Source of the DNA: an uncultured Gammaproteobacteria bacterium
GTDB taxonomy: Bacteria > Pseudomonadota > Gammaproteobacteria > HK1
NCBI GenBank assembly: GCA_947258715.1
Contig: CAMYJH010000014.1
Location: forward strand, 189,352-253,351
Direction: 5' to 3'
Length of the DNA stretch: 64,000 nt
Shown here: positions 56,009-64,000 of the stretch, piece after piece
How the letters are laid out: every line of letters starts with the position of its first letter
Position numbering within the stretch: position 1 is the first letter of the stretch
Made by a program: the position numbers and the translations under genes
The notes under the pieces: generated by a model
Told to the model about the DNA's origin: nothing
What the model saw: only the letters and a program-made list of their open reading frames with translations
The model's database searches: none

Positions 56009-57319
56009 AGCGTCTGGACCCGGGCCGCGGGCGTTGCGGCGCGCACGCCTGCGTCGCGGAATCGCTACGTCGATTTTCTGCGAGCGCTATCGATTCTGGT
56101 GGTCATTACGGGGCACTGGCTGGCGGCCGCTCCCTACGTGGTGGACGGCCAGCTCACCCTCGGCAGCATGCTGGAGTACCAGTGGTGGCCGCAGCTGTTG
56201 TCCTGGGGCGTTCAGGTTATGCCGGTGTTCTTCTTCGTCGGCGGATACTCCAATGGCGTGTCTTGGAAAGCCGCAACCCGCGACGGACGCAGCTACGCCG
56301 AGTGGCTGAACGGCCGGCTCCAGCGCCTTGCCGGACCGGTGCTTCCGCTGCTCGTGGCCTGGGCACTGCTGGGGATCGTCGGTTACTTAATCGGCGTTCG
56401 ACCGGAGATGGTGAAGGTCGGATCTCAGCTGTCCATGATCCCCATCTGGTTCCTGGCGGTCTACGTTGGGGTCGTGGTGATGGTGCCGCTGACCTATGCG
56501 GCCTGGCAGCGCTTCGGGATGGTGTCGTTCTGGGTGCTTGCCGCTGCGGCTGCGGTGGACGACCTGTTGTTTTTCGCCGCCGACTTCCGGATTGTCGGCT
56601 GGTTCAATTACGGCTTTATTTGGCTGGCCGTACACCAGCTGGGCTACGCGTGGCGCGACGGTAAGCTTCGAAGCGGCAGCAAATCCCTGCGCTGGACTGC
56701 GGCCGGTCTGGCGATCCTCATCGCGCTGGTCGCTCTCGGGCCACATCCACTGAGCATGGTGAGCGTGCCTGGTGAGGAAGTGAGCAACTCCCTTCCGCCC
56801 AAGCTCCCGATGCTGCTGCTCGGCATGATCCAGATCGGGTTGGCGCTGACGTTTGAAGCACCTGCGCGTCGCTGGCTGGAGCGGCCGCGCCCGTGGACCG
56901 CGACCGTGCTGGTCAACGGCATGATCATGACCATCTTCCTCTGGCACCTCACGGCATCCACGCTGATCATCGGCCTGGCTTTGCAGCTCGGGGGCGCGGG
57001 GCTCACGCTGGAGCCCGGAAGCGGCGCCTGGTGGGCGGCGCGCCCGCTGTGGCTGAGCGTCTATCTCGCCGCGCTTATTGCGTTCGCCCTCGTTTTCGGG
57101 CGGTTCGAGCGCGGCGGTGCGGGGGGCCCGCCGGCGGCGGCCTGGCGGCAGATCGTCGGCGCCGTTCTGGTGTGCGGTGGGCTCGCCTTCCTGGCGCTCG
57201 ACGGCATCGGCGGCGCAGGCTGGCTAGGGCTGCGATGGTGGGTGGTGCTGTTGCCGTTAGCGGGTGCCGCGCTTGCGGGGGTGAATCCGCTCGCGCGGGC
57301 AAAAACGAAAGACACCTGA
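55988..57319 (+). CDS. Acyltransferase family 3 membrane protein, start lost to a repeat
   Basis: The protein has the acyltransferase-3 layout: RNRYVDFLRALSILVVITGH with the conserved catalytic-region His, about ten membrane helices, and PVFFFVGGYSNG. Family members O-acylate sugars, lipids or proteins at the inner membrane. The only start codons available before the first helix are TTG 55988 and CTG 55997, both inside repeat copy G and without a ribosome-binding site. Residues before about 20 (LRTLNVPS) are repeat-derived. The insertion probably replaced the native start and promoter, so expression may be low or lost. The rest of the frame is intact to 57319. Confidence 0.85.
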   Translation: MRTLNVPSVWTRAAGVAARTPASRNRYVDFLRALSILVVITGHWLAAAPYVVDGQLTLGSMLEYQWWPQLLSWGVQVMPVFFFVGGYSNGVSWKAATRDGRSYAEWLNGRLQRLAGPVLPLLVAWALLGIVGYLIGVRPEMVKVGSQLSMIPIWFLAVYVGVVVMVPLTYAAWQRFGMVSFWVLAAAAAVDDLLFFAADFRIVGWFNYGFIWLAVHQLGYAWRDGKLRSGSKSLRWTAAGLAILIALVALGPHPLSMVSVPGEEVSNSLPPKLPMLLLGMIQIGLALTFEAPARRWLERPRPWTATVLVNGMIMTIFLWHLTASTLIIGLALQLGGAGLTLEPGSGAWWAARPLWLSVYLAALIAFALVFGRFERGGAGGPPAAAWRQIVGAVLVCGGLAFLALDGIGGAGWLGLRWWVVLLPLAGAALAGVNPLARAKTKDT

Positions 57320-57703
57320 CCGCTCGGGTCGACGCGGTTCATTCTTAAAAAAACAAGCGGTTCAGGATCGGCTGTTACGAAACGCCATGCAAGCGCTGAT
57401 TTCTAATCTCGATTTCTGTGTTTTTCCGTTGCCGAATCGTCCACGCCTCGCGCCAGGCGGGCGAAGGCAGCGCCGCGTGGACGATCAAGCATCCGCGCGT
57501 TGGCTATATTGATCTACTGTCGATGCGCTTTTTTCGGCAAATGGTGAGTTCGGGTAGCGTGTTCGAGCCGCCGGCCGAACTCAAAGCGCGCAATGCGATA
57601 AAAAAACAGGACTGATACCATTGCACCTTAATGCCGTAGGCTAAATGATTTTAGCGTGCGGTTAACGATCACCTGAAGACGACGGGTTTTGAAGGGAGGA
57701 AGT
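57320..57703. other. Intergenic region upstream of the histone-like gene
   Basis: The 380-bp region includes A-runs near 57350 and 57600 and no recognised gene. A plus-strand frame at 57418-57615 is not recognised. A good Shine-Dalgarno (AAGGGAGGAAG) marks the end of this region. Confidence 0.4.
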
Positions 57704-58411
57704 ATGGCGAACCATAGATTCGGTGACGACGACGAGCCCGGCACGGGCTCCGACAAGAAGCCCGAGGAGGGCGAGGTTGAAAAGACACCAAGCGGCGGAT
57801 CGGGGACCGACCCTTCGCGCTGGTGGGAGACGCGTCAGCCCCGTTCGCCGGGAATGGCCCCGGCGGACCAGCCGAGAAGAGAAGAGCGGCCGTCCTGGGA
57901 GAGGCGCGAGGAAGTAACGAGACCGGCCTGGGAGACACCGCAAAGCCCGCCCGAGGCCGCGCCCGAGCGGCCGGCGGCAAAGCCGAAGAAAAAGGCTGCC
58001 AAGAAGAAGACCGCGGCTAAAAAGAAACCCGCAAAGAAGAAAGCCAAGAAAAAAACCAAGGCGAAGAAGAAATCAAAGAAAAAGGCGGTGAAGAAGAAAG
58101 CCAAGAAGAAGGCGCCGGCGCGGAAAAAAGCCAAGAAAAAAGCCAAGAAAAAGGCTGCGGCGAGGAAGAAGACCAAGAAGCGCGCAGCGAAAAAGAAAAA
58201 GGCAACCAGACGCAAGGCAAAGAAGAAAGCCAAGAAGAAGGCTAAAAAGAAGGCGAAGAGGAAGGTGGCGAAGAAAAAGCGGGGCAAGAAAAAGGCCGCA
58301 AAACGCAAGGCTAAGAAGAAGACCAAGAAAAAAGCCGCCAGAAAGAAGGCCAAGACCAAGCGCAAGACGGGGAAGAAAGCAGCGAAGAAGAAGGCCAGAA
58401 GGAAGAAGTAG
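57704..58411 (+). CDS. Histone H1-like Lys/Ala-rich DNA-binding protein
   Basis: The first 85 residues are acidic/proline-rich (DDDEPGTGSDKKPEEGEVEK, SRWWETRQPRSPG). The remaining 150 are almost entirely Lys, Ala and Arg in KKxAKKK-type repeats, the pattern of H1-like bacterial proteins such as AlgP/Hc1-type. These bind DNA or RNA without sequence specificity and can compact the nucleoid. Repeat number in such genes varies by slippage; here the frame is intact to the final KKARRKK. ATG 57704 follows GGGAGGA. A palindromic repeat lies 18 bp past the stop and may end transcription. Confidence 0.87.
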   Translation: MANHRFGDDDEPGTGSDKKPEEGEVEKTPSGGSGTDPSRWWETRQPRSPGMAPADQPRREERPSWERREEVTRPAWETPQSPPEAAPERPAAKPKKKAAKKKTAAKKKPAKKKAKKKTKAKKKSKKKAVKKKAKKKAPARKKAKKKAKKKAAARKKTKKRAAKKKKATRRKAKKKAKKKAKKKAKRKVAKKKRGKKKAAKRKAKKKTKKKAARKKAKTKRKTGKKAAKKKARRKK

Positions 58412-58426
58412 AGCAGGCGTATCAAC

Positions 58427-58654
58427 TCAGGGGACGCGCTTATTTTGCGGGCTGAAAAGCGCCGCAAATGAGTGCGTCCCCTCTTCCCGCAGGTTGCTGG
58501 AAGCAACAGCAAATCGCTGCTCGGTAAACGCCGGCGGAGTGTCCAGTTTCTTGCTCCAATGCGGCCCCGGCATCTTCCATCCAGAGGCGACCGCAAGTCG
58601 GTGCGCGCCGGGAGAAAGTGAATACAGAAGCTCCGGCTCAAAATCCGCGGCCAA
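58427..58654 (-). pseudogene. Unrecognised gene fragment ending in a repeat
   Basis: A 75-codon minus-strand frame has a protein-like sequence (EPELLYSLSPGAHRLAVASG, WSKKLDTPPAFTEQRFAVAS). Its last 18 codons (HSFAALFSPQNKRVP) are the repeat at 58429-58482. It starts at TTG without a ribosome-binding site. It may be the remnant of a larger gene truncated by the repeat. No family was recognised. Confidence 0.3.
58429..58482. repeat. Palindromic element with AGGGGACGC ends
   Basis: AGGGGACGCGCTTATTTTGC and its imperfect inverse (ending GAGTGCGTCCCCT) pair over about 19 of 23 positions. It has the look of a REP-type element of a second family and differs from the GGGGACATTCAGAGTT family. It sits just after the histone-like gene. 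Confidence 0.7.
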
Positions 58655-58941
58655 TTGTCATCCTGATGCTCCCCGCCGTTTAGCGAGCCGCTTGTTTCCC
58701 ACTTGAAGGAGATAAAGGACAGTTGAGATTCGATAACTGTTGTCTCATGCTGTTGTCCGGCGCTGGCGCCACGCAACCAACTGGCTAATCCTGTTGTCGG
58801 CAGCTAACAGCGACCGCCAGGCGCCTAGAGTCAGAATCTTCACCTGCCGCGGAACCTTCGAGCCGATCCGTTTGGATCCCGCGGCCAACCAGGGTTTGCG
58901 CGTTCGATTGACCGATCGCGCGGGCTAAGGAGTCTGGAGCG
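58655..58941. other. Spacer upstream of the molybdoenzyme operon
   Basis: No gene was recognised in this 290-bp stretch. A possible ribosome-binding region AAGGAGTCTGGAG ends just before the following ATG. Confidence 0.4.
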
Positions 58942-59394
58942 ATGATCTCATTCAGCGTGAACGGGAAACCGGTATCGGTCTCGGCGGAGCCGGACACTCC
59001 GCTTTTGTGGGTGGTGCGGGAACACCTCGGGCTCACCGGCACCAAGTTCGGTTGCGGCGCCGGCTTGTGCGGCGCGTGCACCGTCCACCTCAACGGTCGT
59101 CCGGTCAGGGCATGCCAGACCTCGCTCGAGAGCGTCGAGGGCGAATTGGTCACCACCATCGAGGGCCTCTCACCGGACGCCTCACACCCGGTGCAAAAAG
59201 CGTGGATCGCGGAGCAGGTTCCGCAGTGCGGCTACTGTCAGTCCGGCCAGATCATGCAGGCGGCGGCGCTGCTCGCCGATAATCCGAGCCCGTCGCGGGA
59301 TGAGATTGTCGCCCACATGAACGGCAATATCTGTCGTTGCGGCACTTACACCCGGATCATCGCCGCCATCCAGCGCGCGTCGAGGGAGGGCTAA
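58942..59394 (+). CDS. iorA: Isoquinoline 1-oxidoreductase-type small subunit (two [2Fe-2S] clusters)
   Basis: The protein has the plant-ferredoxin-like cluster motif [21 protein letters not shown] and the second, helical cluster domain with [16 protein letters not shown] and CRCGTY. It transfers electrons from the molybdenum subunit. Length 150 residues fits the family. It starts at ATG 58942 and ends 3 bp before the large-subunit gene, so the two are co-transcribed. As in other enzymes of this class no FAD subunit is encoded. Substrate is not determined; family members hydroxylate N-heterocycles or oxidise aldehydes. Confidence 0.93.
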   Translation: MISFSVNGKPVSVSAEPDTPLLWVVREHLGLTGTKFGCGAGLCGACTVHLNGRPVRACQTSLESVEGELVTTIEGLSPDASHPVQKAWIAEQVPQCGYCQSGQIMQAAALLADNPSPSRDEIVAHMNGNICRCGTYTRIIAAIQRASREG

Positions 59395-59397
59395 ATC

Positions 59398-61575
59398 ATG
59401 GCTTCCATGGAAACCAATACCCCCCGCTTGACGCGCCGCAGCTTCCTCGGCGGCGCGGCCGGGCTCACCTTTACCGTCGCCCTCGGTCCCAAGGGCTTCT
59501 TCTTAGTCTCGCCGGCACAGGCAGCGGCGCGAGAGCGCCCGATCGGCGCCTGGGTGCGAATTACGCCCGACGATCGAATCACCATTGTCACGCCCGCCGC
59601 CGAAATGGGTCAGGGATCGATGACCGGCGTGCCCATTGCGCTGGCGGAAGAGATGGACGCCGAGTGGTCGAAGGTGACCCTGGAAATGGCGCCGGCCGAG
59701 CCCGAAATCTACGGCTACGTGAGCTGGGGTGGACGCAAGAGCATGGGGATCTACGGAAGCCGCGCGGTGATGATGTACTTCGAGCAAATGCGCATTGCCG
59801 GCGCGCAGGTGCGCAAGGTGCTGCTGAACGCCGCGGCCGAGTCATGGGGCGTCGATTCGGCGCAGCTCACGACCGAGCCCAACGTCGTTATTCATACGGC
59901 CAGTAATCATCGCATCAGCTACGGCGAGATCGCGGCCTTCGCGCAAACGCCTTCGACGATGCCGCAAGTGACCCACGCGGATCTCAAGCCCAAGAGCGCG
60001 TTTCGGCTGATCGGCAAGGCAGTCCCGCGCCGCGACATTCCGGAGAAGGTGAACGGAAGCGCCCGGTATTCCATTGACGTTCGGCTGCCGGACATCGTTT
60101 ATGCGAGCACGGTGCACTCCCCGGTGCAGCTCGGACGGCCGAAGCGCTGGAACGATGACGCGATCCGATCCATGCCGGGCGTCGTTGACGTGGTGCCGCT
60201 CGAGCACGGCGTGGCGGTGGTGGCCGAGAGCTTCGAGCAGGTGCTCGCGGCGCGCAAGGCGCTGGAAGTGGTTTGGACCGACGGCGCGAAGGCGCAGGGC
60301 TACGATTCCGAGCGCACGCTGATGTCCGATTACGATCGGATAGCAGGCGACGAGAACGCCGCTTCGGAGAGGATCGGCGGCAAAGGCGACGTGGACAGCG
60401 TCTTCGCCCGCGCGGCGAGGGTCTACAAGGCGAGCTTCCGCAGCGACTACGGCTACCACGCGCAAATGGAGCCGCTGAACGCGGTGGCCAGGTTCAACCC
60501 CAGCGACGGCACGCTGGAGGTGTGGGAAGGGACGCAGGCGCCGGGATCATCCCGTCGCCGACTCGCCCAGGCGCTGGGACTCGATGTCACTAAAGTGATC
60601 CACCATCAGCAGTATCTCGGCGGCGGCTTCGGGCGGCGATCGATCAACGACTACACGCTCGAGGCCGCAGTCATTGCGCGCGCGAGCGGGCGGACGGTGA
60701 AGTTGATCTGGACCCGGGAAGAGGACCTCTCCTACGGCATGTTCCGCCCTCAGGCGCTGCAGTGCCTGGAAGCGGGGCTGGATGAGAACGGCCGCGTCGC
60801 AGGCTGGCGCCACTGCGTCATCGGTGACGGCGGGCGGTTGATTTACTCGGGGATCAAGCTCGACAAATACTACCCGATTCCGAATCAGCACATCGAGCGG
60901 CGGGGTACCTCCCACGGTATTCGTCTCAAGCACTGGCGGGCGGTGGCGCATCCCTTCAACGTATTCGCCATCGAAGGTCTCGTCGATGAGATTGCAGCGA
61001 ACGAGGGACTGGACCCGTTTGCGTTCCGGCGTGAACGCATGCCGATGACGTCAAAGGCAAGGCGCGTGTTCGACACCGTGGAGCGGATGTGTGACTGGAA
61101 AGCCCCGAGGCCGAAAGGCAGGGCGCTCGGGCTCTCGGTGACGGAACGCTCAGGCTCACTGGGTGCCGGGGTGGTCGAGATATCGATGGATCGGGCGTCA
61201 GGAAAGATCCGGGTGCACAAGGTGTGGGTCGCGGTCGACGGCGGCATGATCGTCCAGCCGGAGATGGCGCGGAGAAATGTCGAGAGCGGGATCGTCTACG
61301 GGCTCTCGAGCGTGCTGAAGGAACGCGCCACGATGAAGAACGGCGCGGTGGAGCAATCCAACTTCCACGATTACGAAGTGCTCAGGATGTCGGAGGCGCC
61401 GGAGGAGATCCACGTCGAGTTCGTGGACAGCGGTACCAAGCCCACGGGCTTAGGCGAGATCGGCAATCCGTTCATCGCCGCGGCGGTGGCCAACGCGTTC
61501 CATGCGCTGACGGGCAGACGGCTGTATCACATGCCGTTCACGCCGAATCGCGTGCGGGCAGCGCTGGAGGCCTGA
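59398..61575 (+). CDS. iorB: Isoquinoline 1-oxidoreductase-type molybdopterin subunit
   Basis: The 725-residue subunit has a Tat-type signal (TRRSFLGGAAGLTFTVALG), then the xanthine-oxidase-fold segments for the molybdopterin cytosine dinucleotide: AAEMGQGSMTGVPIALAEEM, GGFGRRSINDYTLEAAVIAR and the GLGEIGNPFIAAAVANAF loop with the active-site Glu. The twin-Arg leader places the enzyme in the periplasm and implies export of the folded complex with its small subunit. The gene begins 3 bp after iorA. No XdhC-type maturation factor follows. Confidence 0.93.
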   Translation: MASMETNTPRLTRRSFLGGAAGLTFTVALGPKGFFLVSPAQAAARERPIGAWVRITPDDRITIVTPAAEMGQGSMTGVPIALAEEMDAEWSKVTLEMAPAEPEIYGYVSWGGRKSMGIYGSRAVMMYFEQMRIAGAQVRKVLLNAAAESWGVDSAQLTTEPNVVIHTASNHRISYGEIAAFAQTPSTMPQVTHADLKPKSAFRLIGKAVPRRDIPEKVNGSARYSIDVRLPDIVYASTVHSPVQLGRPKRWNDDAIRSMPGVVDVVPLEHGVAVVAESFEQVLAARKALEVVWTDGAKAQGYDSERTLMSDYDRIAGDENAASERIGGKGDVDSVFARAARVYKASFRSDYGYHAQMEPLNAVARFNPSDGTLEVWEGTQAPGSSRRRLAQALGLDVTKVIHHQQYLGGGFGRRSINDYTLEAAVIARASGRTVKLIWTREEDLSYGMFRPQALQCLEAGLDENGRVAGWRHCVIGDGGRLIYSGIKLDKYYPIPNQHIERRGTSHGIRLKHWRAVAHPFNVFAIEGLVDEIAANEGLDPFAFRRERMPMTSKARRVFDTVERMCDWKAPRPKGRALGLSVTERSGSLGAGVVEISMDRASGKIRVHKVWVAVDGGMIVQPEMARRNVESGIVYGLSSVLKERATMKNGAVEQSNFHDYEVLRMSEAPEEIHVEFVDSGTKPTGLGEIGNPFIAAAVANAFHALTGRRLYHMPFTPNRVRAALEA

Positions 61576-61731
61576 TTCGGCAGCTGAAATACAAACGGAT
61601 CGGGGTTGGTTAGCTAGACGAAGCGCGGCTTTGAACGGAGCTGTTCGGTCGACCCGCCAGCTTGCCTTAACGCTCGGCGGTCGGTCGAAAGCTCTACTCG
61701 TCGTTTGGTTTTTTCCGTTGCTCACTGAATC

Positions 61732-64000
61732 ATGAGTGTCCGCAATCTCGAAAGCCTGTTCGAGCCCCGTTCGGTGGCCCTGATCGGCGCATCCTCCCGG
61801 CCCGGAAGCGTGGGGGCTACCGTGATGCGCAACCTGCTTGCCGGCGGATTCACGCACCCGGTGTATCCGGTCAACCCGAAATACCGCACCGTGGCCGAGC
61901 TCAAGGCGTATTCGAAAGTAGAGGCGCTGCCGCAGGTCCCGGATCTGGCGGTCATCTGCACACCGCCGCGGACGGTTCCCGGTCTCATAGATGAGTTAGG
62001 AAGGTTCGGCAACAAAGCGGCCATCGTTCTTACCGCAGGTATGGCGGCGGAGCCCGATGCCGATGGTCACACCCTGCAGCAGGCGATGCTCGATGCGGCA
62101 CGTCCGTACCTGCTGAGGGTCCTTGGACCGAACTGCATAGGCCTGATGATTCCGGGCATCGGCCTCAACGCCAGTTTCGCCCATGAAGGGCCTTTGCCCG
62201 GCAAGCTTGCTTTCGTCACTCAGTCCGGTGCGCTGGCGACCGCGGTACTCGACTGGTCGAAATCGCGTGGCATCGGCTTTTCTCATTTCGTCTCCCTGGG
62301 CGACAGTGCCGACGTGGACTTCGGCGATGTTCTCGATTACCTGGGTGGCCAACCCGGCACTCGCGGGATCCTGTTGTACATCGAGGCGATCAGGCATGCC
62401 CGCAAGTTCATGTCTGCGGCACGAGCGGCGGCGCGGAACAAGCCGGTTGTGGTGATCAAGGCGGGCCGGGTTGCCGAGAGCGCGAAAGCCGCGGCTTCCC
62501 ATACCGGGGCGCTGGCCGGAGCGGACGACGTTTACGATGCGGCCATTCGGCGGGCCGGCATGTTACGGGTGAACACCATCGAAGACCTGTTCGACGCGGT
62601 GGAAACCCTGGCAAGGGTTCCATCCATCGATGGTGATCGCCTGACGATACTTACCAACGGCGGCGGCCCCGGCGTCATGGCCACCGATGCGCTGGTGCGC
62701 GCCGGCGGCAAGCTGGCCATCCCCAGCGCGGACACGATCGGGAAACTTGATCAGATGCTTCCTCGCAACTGGTCCCGGGGCAATCCCATCGACATCATCG
62801 GCGACGCGTCGGCCGAGCGTTACCTGGCGTCGCTCGACATTCTTATTAAGGCTGCGGAGACGGGCGCTCTGCTCGTCCTGCACGCCCCCACCGCGCTCGG
62901 ATCCAGTGCCGAGATCGCCGCCAGCATCGCCCCAGCCATGGCAAAAAAGAATCGGCCCGCATTTAGCTGCTGGCTCGGCGGTGACAGCACCCGCCAGGCC
63001 AAGCAGATTTTCTACCAGCATGGTCTGGCCACGTACGACACCCCAGAGGATGCGGTCAACGCCTTCATGCAGCTCGTGGACTATCGCCGCAACCAGACCA
63101 TGCTCGGCGAAACGCCGCCCTCGCTGCCCGACGACTTCAGCCCTCAAGCAGAGCAGGCGAGAACAGTGATCGAGAATGCGCTGGGCGAGGGACGGGGGAT
63201 GCTATCGGAGCCGGAAGCGAAGGCGGTTCTAGCCGCGTACGAGATCCCGGTCGTCGAAACCATCGTTGCGTCGAATCCGGCGGAGGCTGTTGCCGCGGCC
63301 GGGTCCCTCGGCCTTCCGGTAGCGGTAAAAATCCTGTCGCGGCAAATCTCGCACAAATCGGATGTAGGCGGAGTCATGCTCGACGTGGAGACGCTCGAAG
63401 AAGTGGACGCCGTGTGCACGCAGATGATCGGGCGGGCAAAAAAGCTGATCCCGGAAGCAGAAATCGACGGCTTCACGGTTCAAAAGATGGTGCGAAGGTC
63501 GGGCGCGCGCGAGCTCATCATAGGGGCCGCCACCGACCCGGTGTTCGGCCCCGTCATTCTTTTCGGCCAGGGGGGAATCGCGGTAGAGATTATTGCCGAC
63601 CGCGCAATCGCGCTGCCGCCGTTGAATCTTTCGTTGGCGCGGGACCTCGTATCCCGGACCCGGGTATCACGCTTGCTCGCAAGCTACCGAAACCTGCCGC
63701 CGGCGGATATGGACGCGATCTGCCTTACGCTGGTCAAGGTCTCGCAGCTCATCGCCGATTTCCCGCAAGTGCTCGAGCTCGATATCAACCCGCTTTTTGC
63801 CGATGCCGACGGCGTGATTGCTATCGACGCACGTATCGGCGTGCGCGCCGCCAGCCAGCCCGGAACGGATCGTTTTGCCATTCGCCCCTATCCCCTCGAA
63901 CTCGAGCAGCGGATCGAATTTGACGGGCGCGAAATTCTTGTCAGACCGATTCGGCCTGAAGACGAACCGATGCATCAGGTTTTTTTCACCCGGCTCTCTC
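61732..64000 (+). CDS. ADP-forming acyl-CoA synthetase fused to GNAT acetyltransferase, 3' end beyond the window
   Basis: From ATG 61732 the frame is open to the right edge (about 756 codons). It has a CoA-binding Rossmann domain (LFEPRSVALIGASSRPGSVG), ligase-CoA domain (LGPNCIGLMIP, VTQSGALATAVLDW), the phosphohistidine motif AAASHTGALAG, an ATP-grasp domain (GLPVAVKILSRQISHKSDVG) and begins a GNAT domain (EILVRPIRPEDEP). This order matches the Pat/YfiQ protein lysine acetyltransferases, which inactivate acetyl-CoA synthetase by acetylation and in which the synthetase part is usually inactive. Here the catalytic His motif is retained, so both activities are possible. Confidence 0.9.
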   Translation, partial: MSVRNLESLFEPRSVALIGASSRPGSVGATVMRNLLAGGFTHPVYPVNPKYRTVAELKAYSKVEALPQVPDLAVICTPPRTVPGLIDELGRFGNKAAIVLTAGMAAEPDADGHTLQQAMLDAARPYLLRVLGPNCIGLMIPGIGLNASFAHEGPLPGKLAFVTQSGALATAVLDWSKSRGIGFSHFVSLGDSADVDFGDVLDYLGGQPGTRGILLYIEAIRHARKFMSAARAAARNKPVVVIKAGRVAESAKAAASHTGALAGADDVYDAAIRRAGMLRVNTIEDLFDAVETLARVPSIDGDRLTILTNGGGPGVMATDALVRAGGKLAIPSADTIGKLDQMLPRNWSRGNPIDIIGDASAERYLASLDILIKAAETGALLVLHAPTALGSSAEIAASIAPAMAKKNRPAFSCWLGGDSTRQAKQIFYQHGLATYDTPEDAVNAFMQLVDYRRNQTMLGETPPSLPDDFSPQAEQARTVIENALGEGRGMLSEPEAKAVLAAYEIPVVETIVASNPAEAVAAAGSLGLPVAVKILSRQISHKSDVGGVMLDVETLEEVDAVCTQMIGRAKKLIPEAEIDGFTVQKMVRRSGARELIIGAATDPVFGPVILFGQGGIAVEIIADRAIALPPLNLSLARDLVSRTRVSRLLASYRNLPPADMDAICLTLVKVSQLIADFPQVLELDINPLFADADGVIAIDARIGVRAASQPGTDRFAIRPYPLELEQRIEFDGREILVRPIRPEDEPMHQVFFTRLS

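Noticed and set aside
57418-57615. Plus-strand frame of 65 codons
   Set aside because: No recognised family and no ribosome-binding site; treated as intergenic.
58004-58411. Lys-codon rich tandem A/G runs as a CRISPR-like or satellite repeat
   Set aside because: They are codon-level repeats of the histone-like gene, in frame, without spacers.
58740-58928. Plus-strand frame of 62 codons before iorA
   Set aside because: Composition is not protein-like and no start signal is present.

Overview
The window looks like a chromosomal segment of a GC-rich Gram-negative bacterium of the Pseudomonadota, most likely a gamma- or betaproteobacterium. This is inferred from the homodimeric AceE, a DctBD/sigma-54 controlled TRAP system, an RND efflux pump, a BCCT carrier, an FNR box, a RhlE helicase, an Omp85-type barrel and Shine-Dalgarno/-35/-10 style signals. 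It carries no rRNA, tRNA, CRISPR array or intact transposase. It is ordinary metabolic DNA broken up by small repeat elements and by several decaying genes. Two large genes run off the edges: a membrane protein at the left (1-1541, minus) and a Pat-like ADP-forming acyl-CoA synthetase/GNAT at the right (61732-64000, plus).

Left third (1-18.3 kb): the partial membrane protein, a secreted intradiol-dioxygenase-like protein, an outer-membrane fusion (degenerate metallopeptidase, beta-propeller, Omp85-like barrel), pyruvate phosphate dikinase, a decayed receiver-GAF gene, a relic of a second aceE, an ethylbenzene-dehydrogenase-like haem-domain protein paired with a HAMP-GAF-PAS-GGDEF-EAL sensor, intact aceE without aceF, and a sulfotransferase. 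From 18.7 to 24.2 kb a BCCT carrier, an orphan PotD-like binding protein, an aldehyde dehydrogenase and a crotonase lie in one direction and look like an uptake-and-oxidation module.

Middle (24-41 kb): small hypotheticals, RhlE with its lysine-rich follower, a PHP hydrolase, an amino-acid-type binding protein, an ArsR/ArsP-like pair with a recognisable operator, and a secreted rhodanese. Next comes a complete dicarboxylate-type TRAP system: dctP, dctQ, dctM, a UspA gene, dctB and dctD. A sigma-54 promoter and a pair of palindromes resembling DctD enhancer sites lie in front of dctP, so the transporter and its own regulator can be joined into one circuit.

Right third (41-64 kb): a hisC relic, a SHOCT protein, a membrane-anchored DUF2652 protein, a signal-peptide-less binding protein, a class III adenylate cyclase, a GFA-family enzyme, a DehI-family protein divergent from a B12-binding radical SAM enzyme around a perfect FNR box, an RND pump, a second dctP-like gene, an IS91-type transposase remnant, an acyltransferase, a histone-H1-like protein, and the two subunits of an isoquinoline-1-oxidoreductase-type molybdoenzyme.

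The most distinctive feature is the repeat content. A palindromic family beginning GGGGACATTCAGAGTT occurs at seven or more sites. One copy supplies the last codons and stop of the RND gene, and another supplies the only visible start of the acyltransferase. A TA-flanked MITE occurs twice, and one copy supplies the stop codon of the ArsP-like permease. Five decayed genes or fragments (receiver-GAF, aceE relic, hisC relic, IS91 end, 58.4-kb fragment) show that this segment is being remodelled.
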